Below, piece by piece: positions 56,641-64,000 of a DNA stretch of 64,000 bases. The notes below the pieces were generated by a model that saw only the letters and a program-made list of their open reading frames with translations, did no database searches and had not been told where the DNA came from. Within the stretch, counting starts at the first letter, position 1. Every line of letters begins with the position of its first letter. Location of the stretch: assembly GCA_013368325.1 (NCBI GenBank), contig JAACJK010000113.1:434001-498000 (forward strand), in the 5' to 3' direction. A program made the position numbers and the translations under genes. This DNA is from Ephemerocybe angulata (taxonomy: Eukaryota; Basidiomycota; Agaricomycetes; Agaricales; Psathyrellaceae).

Positions 56641-58040
56641 ATGTCTAACCAAGCGCAAGCCATGGCCATGATGCAAGACCAGATACAACCTGACGGTGTC
56701 GGAGGCAGCAATTCGTATTATCCTCAAGAGAACGACCTCACTGGCGGCCTGCCCATAAATCTCGATTCTCTAAGAGACGGACCTCCAGGCAGCAAGCCGT
56801 TTTACCCATATTCAACGCTTATCCGGTAGGTGGCCTCCTTTCCTTGTCACGATTAGTCATGTTTTCGAGCACTGAGACATCGCTTGCTCATCGTACACCC
56901 TTCTGCTGTCCAGATATGCCATCAAGGGCTCGCCGAATGGGAAGCTCTTGCTGGAAGACATCTACTATGCGATCGAATCTAGGGTGGGTTTTGGATTTCA
57001 AGGTGGCCCAACGACGCTTGAACTGACCCGTTCCCTCCAGTTTCCTTATTTCCGAACTGCACCCAGCGGATGGAAAGTGAGTATCATACTTTCATTTCCG
57101 TTCCCGCGTGCGCGTTGTTATCATTTGGGATTGACGCGACGCGATGTTGTGATATGACTGCCACTATTTGTTGTGGAAAGTTTGGGACTTGGCTTTTGCA
57201 TAACAACACGTCCCGCTTACAGACCAAGAATATTGACCATGCGCCATTATTCTATTGTAGAATTCTGTTCGACACAATCTGTCCCTCAACCCATGTTTCG
57301 AAAAGGTTCCCCGGCCGTTGACCGACCGTGGCAAGGGGTCGTACTGGACCGTCAATGAGAACGTTGATCCTCGCACCGGCGTACATAGGGTTCGCAAGAA
57401 GAAGAACAAGAAGACGAGCAGGGCTTCAGAAGAGCCCGATGCAGACTACCATCCGCCTGAGCAGAGTGGTGCTTCCCCACCCCAGTTTGACGATCCCCAT
57501 ACCGCTGCGGCCGCTGCTGCCGCTGCCGCTGCCGCCGTCGCTGGACACCCTCAATTCGTCCCGCCTCCAGCACTAGGCGATGATACGGGAACAAACCGTA
57601 CAAACGGCGCATATCCGCCAGCATATCCCCCGTAAGCTTTATTTGTCTTCCGCCTTATTTTCGTTGCGACTGACCAAGCCATTAGATACAGCCCTTTGAC
57701 GTTTGACCCTAATTTTCCTATGATGGGCATGCGCTTCCCACCCATGACTGGACCTGTACCAATATCCCCTGACGAAAGCTTTGAAGTGGACGAGCACGGC
57801 AACATCAATTGGAGGATGGCATGGTTAAAGGAGATAGGGCATCTGCAGCAGGTCACACAAGAGCAGGAGAAGGCTGGAGCAGATCAGGAATGGTTCCGAA
57901 TGATGCTGTTCAGAGTCCGGACTGCACTTATGCCTCCTCCGATGAACCCTGATGTTATGCACCAAATGGTCCCCCATATGCAGCCTCCAGCGGACATGCA
58001 GCAGCAGCAAACTCCGACAGGCCAACCTCAACAACAGTGA
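56641..58040 (+). CDS. Forkhead-box transcription factor
   Basis: Five exons (56641-56825, 56914-56983, 57041-57076, 57261-57631, 57686-58040) give 338 residues. One forkhead domain covers residues about 52-135: [40 protein letters not shown], the recognition helix [17 protein letters not shown], and [17 protein letters not shown] basic [11 protein letters not shown] patch follows as a nuclear signal. Then come a run of 12 alanines interrupted once by Val, a Pro-rich stretch and a C-terminal amphipathic segment ending in a Gln-rich tail. Intron 3 (184 nt) cuts the recognition helix between Lys and Asn and is three times the usual length here. Fungal forkhead factors regulate cell cycle or development; targets are unknown. 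No FHA domain is present. Confidence 0.9.
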
Positions 58041-58357
58041 TGGTTTTTTTCACTTTCTCTTCGTCTTATCTTTTTGGCTGTATATTTTGCGGTTGTACTG
58101 TACTGTAACATTACGATAGTTATAATGTAATGCTGTACTTTTGTCTAAGCCTGGGCTTATGGGATTCGTCGAGACTCGATTTCGCGCAATGTTGCTCCTG
58201 ATTCGCAGATGGAAGGGATTCGGGGCAAATGTCGGCTATCGGATCCGAGGGGCGTGAGAACTCTTGTCAGGTGCTGACATCATCCAAATCGAGAAGTTAA
58301 AGTGAATTCATTAATAATGGGTGAGTAATAATTTTGAAGCCCTTACCTCCTGCTCCT
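58041..58357. other. Intergenic region
   Basis: 317 bp with the forkhead 3' flank (T-rich after the stop) and the DRE2 promoter. No other feature is seen. Confidence 0.4.
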
Positions 58358-59608
58358 ATGTCTCCCATTGCCCAGGACCCGTCTACCCAGGCCCAGTCCT
58401 CACTGAAGGGACCAGCCCTCGTTATTGGCTCTCTCCAGACAGCACAGGATGGCACATACCAGGCCGTCATTACCGACCTCGAAGCCACTAGGCGCGTCGA
58501 TAAGCAGCTGCTCGACCGCCTCGTAGATGATGGTGAGTACATCGTACATGCTGAGAGAGATTGAAACTTATACCTATCTTTAGCTACGACACTGGAGCCG
58601 TCAGCGTATGCATCCGTCCACCTCACTCTGGCCCCATCGGACTACGATACTCTTACTCCCAAGCTGCCCACCTTCTTGTCGCAGGTCCTTAAGGGCTTGA
58701 CGCCCCTCGGGACTCTGCACCTGCTCAACCTGACGTCTGCCATACAGACACTCCCCTCTGAACTCACCCTTGCCGGGTTCAACATCCTCTCGTCTCTGGA
58801 TGCAGCGAACCTCATCGCTCAAAAGCCCGCGCACACCACAGGCGCCGCCATCTCTCTGAAGCGCAAGCCAGCGACCGCTGCTGCCTCACCTTCCTCCCCA
58901 TCCATCTCCGCCCCCACTCCTACCTCTGGGACCTCAATCCCTTTGCTGCGGAAGCGGCCTACGGATCCTGCGAAGAAGAAAGCGCTGTGGGCACTCACGA
59001 CGGCGGACTCGACGCCCTCGACACCAAAAATCGACCCGGAGGTTCTTCTGACGGCGGAGGACAAGGCACGGCCGGTACCTACCTGCGCACCCGTCGACCG
59101 TGCTGCCCCGCGGCGGAAGAAGGCGTGCAAGAACTGCTCGTGCGGGCTGGCCGAGCTGGAGGAGGAGGAGAGACGCACTGGGCCGGTGGTGCTGCTGGAT
59201 GGCGGCATCGAAGGTGAGGCTAAGGCGGTGAGCAGGGAGGAGATGGAGCGGTTGGTTAGCGCCGCGAAGAGCGCACCCAAGGCTACGAGTAGCTGTGGGA
59301 GCTGCTTCCTCGGTGATGCCTTCAGGTGTGCGAGCTGCCCGTATCTCGGTAAGTGTCTCGCGTATCTTTGGGGGCTTTCAAGGTGGGCAATCCTCGAGGC
59401 GAAAGCGTGCGGTGGTTTTCCAACCTTCTCCTTTCGTCTCTCCGTGTCTGATCTGGAATTCTGCCCCACCCTTGGAGTCCCATGTTATGTTTTGCCTTGA
59501 GAACTTGTGACTTACTGACACGCCACTTTTCGTCTACCCGTGACAGGTCTTCCTGCTTTCAAACCAGGAGAGAAGGTCGAGATTGATTTTGGGATGGACG
59601 ACTACTAA
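58358..59608 (+). CDS. DRE2: Anamorsin/Dre2, cytosolic Fe-S cluster assembly factor
   Basis: Three exons (58358-58532, 58584-59348, 59547-59608) give 333 residues. The N-terminal half is a methyltransferase-like fold without an obvious cofactor motif ([20 protein letters not shown]). It is joined by a disordered linker to the CIAPIN1 region. Fe-S motif A is TCAP...[11 protein letters not shown]. Motif B is [20 protein letters not shown] with two twin cysteines, followed by [13 protein letters not shown]. Dre2 receives electrons from Tah18 for cytosolic Fe-S assembly. The ATG at 58358 is the first in frame. Intron 2 is long for this locus (198 nt) and splits the invariant YLGLPAF. Confidence 0.95.
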
Positions 59609-60318
59609 ATGGAATGCGATACATACCCCCCGCATGTGTGACCGGAGGATTGGGCTCTTTTTACCTTTCCTCTGCTGAGTGTCATTAAGATTTCTTCCTT
59701 TATCTGATTTGTTGTGTTATTACTACTGCCATTCAAGTACTGACGGGGGCTTTGTACTTCATTCACTTACACCCTACCTCTTCCGCCCATTCTTCGTTCC
59801 CTGTCTTTGCGTGGTCCACAAATGTCAAGCTCTTGTTCGTCAATAGATAGTGTAGGTATCTTTCAATCTATCTTAATATTCGACATGGGAGTATTCTTTC
59901 TGCCCCTTCTTTGACCCGAAGAAAGGGGAGGTGGGTGGGCAAACTTCCGCTTTACCGAGCCGCTTCACGGAAATTTATTGCGGAGTGAGTCAAGAGAGAG
60001 TCCGATACTTGGGAGATTCGGGCACCCATGACTGGCTTTGTTATCTGATAAGGAGATGGTGGCCCGGATGCTGTTTGTGAAGGGCTGTCCAAGCGATTCG
60101 CGAAGCAACGGCGTCTACGGTGCGGCATGTGATGCGGAGTTACTGTCTCGTAAACTTTTTCCAACACCACGGCACGACCAGTATCCCGTTCACGCTCTCT
60201 CTACTGTCCTCTATTTTCCTTCGCCCAGCTAACTGCTTCAAGATAAGCATTAACAAAAGTCGGACCGAATTGCGAAGACGAGAATCTGGCCCCAGATAAC
60301 TCTCCCAAATTTAGCTCC
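59609..60318. other. Intergenic region
   Basis: 710 bp between DRE2 and the BCD1-type gene. It is pyrimidine-rich just after DRE2, then mixed. No coding signal, RNA gene or repeat is recognised. Confidence 0.4.
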
Positions 60319-61985
60319 ATGTCGGCGCCTACCACCATGGACCCAATACCAGAAGGCCACCATATTCACACCCTCGACATCCTCGAGCCCGGCCCATCCT
60401 CCCAACCATCCTCTCCACGACCCCGCTCAAAATCACCAACACCAACCCCGTCCTCCCCATCCACCGGCACACAACCTCCACCCCCACCCCGAGTCTCAAA
60501 ATCTCCCTCTCCCGAACCAACACCCGCACCCCAGCACCTCCATGCGCAATCTGCAACACGCACCCCTCAAAATACACCTGCCCGCGCTGCCACACGCGCT
60601 CCTGCTCCCTCGCGTGCAGCAAGACGCACAAGGCCGCGAGTGGATGCAGCGGCGAGCGAAACAAGGCCGCCTACGTGAGCATGGAGGAGTACGGCTGGGG
60701 CAAGATGATGGACGACTACACTTTCCTCGAGGACGTCGGCCGCAAGGTCGGCGCGTGGGGCAGGGATATTGTGCAGGGCGGGTATGGTCACGGTGCTGGC
60801 GAGGCGACGGGCAGGAGGGGTATGGGTGCGACGGCAATGCGCGGAGGAAGGGGGCGGGGCGGAGTGAGAGGCGGGGGTGGAGGCGGGAAGACGAAGAGGG
60901 ACATATATAAGATGCAGATGGAGGTTAGGGATATTGACGTCGAACTTTTGCCGCTTGGGATGAAGAGGAGGAAGGCGAATCAGTCAGGGTGGGATTTCAA
61001 GTGCGTTCAATTAATTATTCTCGCTCTCTCATTTGGACTAAGAAGCGGATATTACATGTAAAGAAAACAGACAGGGATATTGACAATCGAGTTCAAGTTC
61101 CACCGACCCAGAGACCCATTAGCGCCATCCTCCGAACCAGACGAACCACCTCTCACATTCCTCACCCACCGAAACCTGATGACCAAGTCCCTCCTGTCCA
61201 TCCTTCAAACCCTCATCAAAGACCGCAGTCACACCTCCTCCAAAAAAGGCGCCTCGAACAACCAAGCGGGAAGCAATCTCAGCACCAACCCCTCATGTCC
61301 AGAATGGCTTCAAACCCTCATCCTCCCTAGCATCGAAGACCCCGAAGGGTTCACCCCTCCACACTGCGTTATGTCCGCCCCTCTCGATCCCCTCGCCATC
61401 TACGCCTCTGGAATGAAACTCAAAAAGGCGTGGTACAAGCTCGATCTCGACAAGCCCCTTGCTGCCGCACTGAAGAACACCCAGTTCGTCGAGTTCCCTA
61501 CGATCGAGGTGTGGGAAGAGTTCAATGGTGCAATTGTGGATCCAGAAGGGCGGGTCAAGCAGCCAGGTTTAGAGGATGAGCCCCCAATGAAGCGGAGGAG
61601 GTTGGACAAGCGTGTAGCGAAGGAGAGGATGAACGGGCTCGTTGGGGGGTATGGGAGTGACGAGGACATTGAAGGGGAGGACGGGGAAGAGAAGCGGACT
61701 GTTATGTCGTTGCTGGGCGAATACAGTGAGGGGGATGGAGAAGATGAGGATGTCGATATGGAGAAGGGTGGGGCGGCACTCGCCCTGAGCGACGAGGAGG
61801 AGGCGGAAAAAGAACTCGAGCCTGCTGCGCTAATGGAATTGTTCCGGCAGATGAAAGGGCAACATTGGACTGTGCCTGATACCGGAGAGGAAGAGGCTCT
61901 TGCGTGGGGGGACGAAGATCTCTCAGATGCAGACGCAGAGGGCGAGGATGACCCCGACCATTTTGAAGGGGACGAGATCGAGTAG
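60319..61985 (+). CDS. BCD1: Box C/D snoRNP assembly factor Bcd1 (zf-HIT, ZNHIT6 type)
   Basis: Best model: exons 60319-60449, 60494-61000 and 61064-61985, giving 519 residues. The HIT finger has its ligands in order (PCAICNTHP, YTCPRC, RSCSLACSKTH, SGC), followed by DDYTFLEDVGRKVGAWGRDI. Then come a Gly/Arg-rich stretch, LLPLGMKRRKANQSGWDFKK, TGILTIEFKFHRP, and an acidic C-terminus. Bcd1 stabilises box C/D snoRNAs in the nucleolus during snoRNP assembly. The ATG-initiated Pro/Ser-rich frame (60319) and the finger are in different frames. A 44-nt GT-AG segment (60450-60493) reconciles them, but its splice signals are weak. The second intron (61001-61063) is secure. The stop is 18 bp from that of MED18. 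Confidence 0.8.
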
Positions 61986-62003
61986 ACATGCTTCCCATTA
62001 ATG

Positions 62004-62796
62004 TTACATGTCCTGCCGGCGTAGATCCAGCAAACCTTTCATCAACATCTGAACGTTGAGCAATCTTCCGATGGCTTCCTGGATGAGTTTGTTGTTGCTA
62101 GTGTCGAGAGGGAAGGATTTGACTTCAACCTCCCAGAGAGTGTCCGCATGAGCCGGGATCGGTTTCTCGGTTTTGGGATCCGCCTGAGACGAGGACGGGG
62201 TCAGAGACCTCTTAGAATTAGAAACGCAGAGATGCGAACCTGTTCTTGCTGGAACATGAGGATCATTAAAGGCCCTCTTCGGAAGGAATAGCCGCGCTTG
62301 TATATCTGGGTTTTCTTACTAGTAGCCGCAGAATGGCATGAGACCCGGATCGTTAACGATGGTTTGCGATGAACGTACATGTAACCAAGGCCAGCAGCAA
62401 ATGTTGGAGCATCACCAAAGACGTCGACGTTGGCACAGGGGCGGACAGTTGCATCGGGGTATGTGCGGGCGGATTCAGGTTTGAGATACGAATACAATTC
62501 CCTGCAAGGCCAAACATAGTGCGTCGGAAATATGAATGTCTGCTCTCGTTTAGGCCATGCACAGGCACGTACCAGGGGGAATTCTCCTCCGTAAGCTCTT
62601 TCTTGGCCCTCAGAAGCACCGGTTCCAACCCATTTTCACGCTGGGTCTGTGCATCGAGGGGTTCGAAGACGATCTCACGCGTATGGATATTCGATGAGGA
62701 TTCACTGTGCAGCGTAATGCGATTGAGAATGGCTTTCAGATCATTGGCGAAGAATTCGCCAGAAAGAGAAACTTCGTAAGTGGGACCGGACGACAT
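62004..62796 (-). CDS. MED18: Mediator complex subunit 18
   Basis: Four exons on the minus strand (62796-62573, 62501-62379, 62318-62240, 62183-62004) give 201 residues, the usual Med18 size. Family stretches include YEVSLSGEFFANDLKAILNR, HTREIVFEPLDAQ, VLLRAKKELTEENSPWELYS, YKRGYSFRRGPLMILMFQQE and the last helix RLLNVQMLMKGLLDLRRQDM. Med18 forms a heterodimeric beta-barrel with Med20 in the Mediator head and contacts RNA polymerase II. Each intron closes the frame (71, 60 and 56 nt). Convergent with BCD1, only 18 bp between stop codons. Confidence 0.85.
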
Positions 62797-63788
62797 GGGT
62801 GCGGGAGGCAGAGAATCAATCGTTACAGGTCTGTTGTCGTGTTGTTTGGGTGCCGCGCTTAGTTAATAGGGGCTTCTGGCTAAGCGCTAAACACGATGAC
62901 CATTCAGATTTTAAGACCATTGAAGGTAAAGCGAGGAAGGAGATTTAGATCGAAATACCCACATAAACCCACATATCCGTGTCATATCATTATCAGGCAA
63001 AAGAGGCTATGGTAGACAGTGGTACCTGCTATTAGTCCTGATTAAGACAAACCTACTTCCTTCCAAGGCTCGGACTTGAAGATTCCTCAATCTCCTCCCC
63101 CAACCCAAGTTGCAGTGGGTCGAACTGGAGTAGAAGAAGCCCCTTCACTCCTCAGGGATACCTGGGAGCTACGGAGAATCTTGTGGCCTTTGGTTTGTGG
63201 TCCATGGTGCTAAGTTGTATCTTGAGTCACCTACGGATGCAGCAGTTGCGGGCGCAGAGTATCAAATCACCGATCTGGCGAGCAGGACTGGTAGATGCGT
63301 CCAAATGAGCTTTAACTGCATAGTGACCTCGCCACATAGCATGGATATCGCAGCGGAAGTTACTGAATACCGTCTGACTGCGTTCTCAATGCTTTGCCAT
63401 ACCAACTGGACGTATGGGGGCCTTTGCACCCGTCAGTCTCTGTCGAGAAGAAGACTTGGCGCCACCCTTGCTGCGGTGTTCTCTAATAAGTCGTCGGAAC
63501 GCACTTACGCAGTTCCTTGCATGGGGTCGCCATGGAATAAATGAGGTCAGACGGCGGCGATGACCGTGTATTTCCCAGTTCGGACAGATAGCGCCTGCAA
63601 GGGGTTGTTTCAAGGCGTCTTTGTCCGAATCACCACCAGTAGCGTAACGCTTTGGTCCAGATCTGTCAACCCCGTTGCGGTTTCATGTAGCACCCATTCT
63701 TGTCCTCAGCCATGTCTGACAACCGTCCACATGCGCGATATAAATCCAGACCCGAATCCAGTCAGTCCCACCTTCCCCATGCCCCGCC
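62797..63788. other. Intergenic region
   Basis: 992 bp between the divergent MED18 start and the partial gene at the right edge. A TATA-like GATATAAAT lies at 63737-63745, about 50 bp before the next ATG. No other coding or RNA feature is convincing. Confidence 0.4.
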
Positions 63789-64000
63789 ATGAAAAGCCCC
63801 ATGAGAAGTCCCTTGAAACGTCTATCTAATGCCTTTGCCTTTGTTCACGACTCAGGTTCACGACGCCAGCGCCAGGACGCACGAGAGAAGAGCAGCAATT
63901 CAATAAACAATCTACTCGCATACTACGAATCAACCTCTGCCGGAGCACCGCCGTCGCAGCGCGCGACCTCGACAGACTCCAGCGTTTCTGCGTCTCGACC
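63789..64000 (+). CDS. 5' part of an unrecognised gene (runs off the right edge)
   Basis: From the ATG at 63789 the frame stays open to the end of the window (70 complete codons): it begins MKSPMRSPLKRLSNAFAFVH and continues with a basic, Ser/Gln-rich stretch, NSINNLLAYYEST and another Ser-rich run. A TATA-like element lies about 50 bp upstream. No domain is recognisable in this short N-terminus. An intron at the GGT of HDSG|GSRR is possible but not needed. Identity would require sequence beyond 64000. Confidence 0.5.
   Translation, partial: MKSPMRSPLKRLSNAFAFVHDSGSRRQRQDAREKSSNSINNLLAYYESTSAGAPPSQRATSTDSSVSASR

Overview
The window is nuclear DNA of a basidiomycete fungus, most likely an Agaricomycete. 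Almost every gene is split by short GT-AG introns, mostly 47-65 nt and very often exactly 51 nt. The gene set includes the fungal alpha-aminoadipate lysine pathway (LYS12), a Far11/STRIP-type STRIPAK subunit, a Pho85-type cyclin and a DUF6533 multi-pass membrane protein, a family typical of Agaricomycetes. I saw no rRNA, tRNA, CRISPR array or intact transposon. Exon boundaries below were worked out by hand from splice signals, reading-frame closure and remembered family motifs; no alignment was run.

Layout. 0-6 kb: a tandem pair of SET-domain genes (the first cut by the window edge), the ARL1 GTPase, and CDT2 on the minus strand. 6-14 kb: LYS12, a single-pass membrane protein (minus), a long WG/GW-repeat protein and a small membrane coiled-coil protein. 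14-20 kb: an 1849-residue GAS2/GAR-domain microtubule-type protein. 20-31 kb: a C2H2 regulator (minus), a Cyc2-like oxidoreductase, a gene relic, URA4 dihydroorotase (minus), a kinesin-8, EMP24 (minus) and the Ran-binding protein YRB1. 31-37 kb: mitochondrial ClpX (minus), cactin and an orphan gene. 37-49 kb: a 1.8-kb gap, the DUF6533 gene, the ubiquitin E1 UBA1, an amidohydrolase (minus) and a 2.3-kb gap. 49-64 kb: a cyclin (minus), FAR11, a forkhead factor, DRE2, BCD1, MED18 (minus) and the 5' end of one more gene running off the right edge.

Most of this is ordinary core housekeeping: small GTPase and p24 traffic (ARL1, EMP24), Ran cycle (YRB1), replication control (CDT2), ubiquitin activation (UBA1), spindle and cortex functions (kinesin-8, GAS2 protein, cyclin, STRIPAK), Fe-S assembly (DRE2), snoRNP assembly (BCD1), Mediator (MED18), splicing (cactin), and biosynthesis (LYS12, URA4). 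The genes do not form one pathway. Several are divergent pairs sharing 150-600 bp promoters (CDT2/LYS12, C2H2 gene/Cyc2-like, URA4/kinesin, EMP24/YRB1).

The most unusual items are the WG-repeat protein (a candidate Argonaute-hook protein), the ClpX gene with two 7-nt microexons and a GC-AG intron, a dispersed copy of the last exon of the DUF6533 gene next to URA4, a SET paralogue whose catalytic motif has drifted, an MCB-like element just upstream of CDT2, and many frame-neutral introns that make unspliced ORFs look intact.
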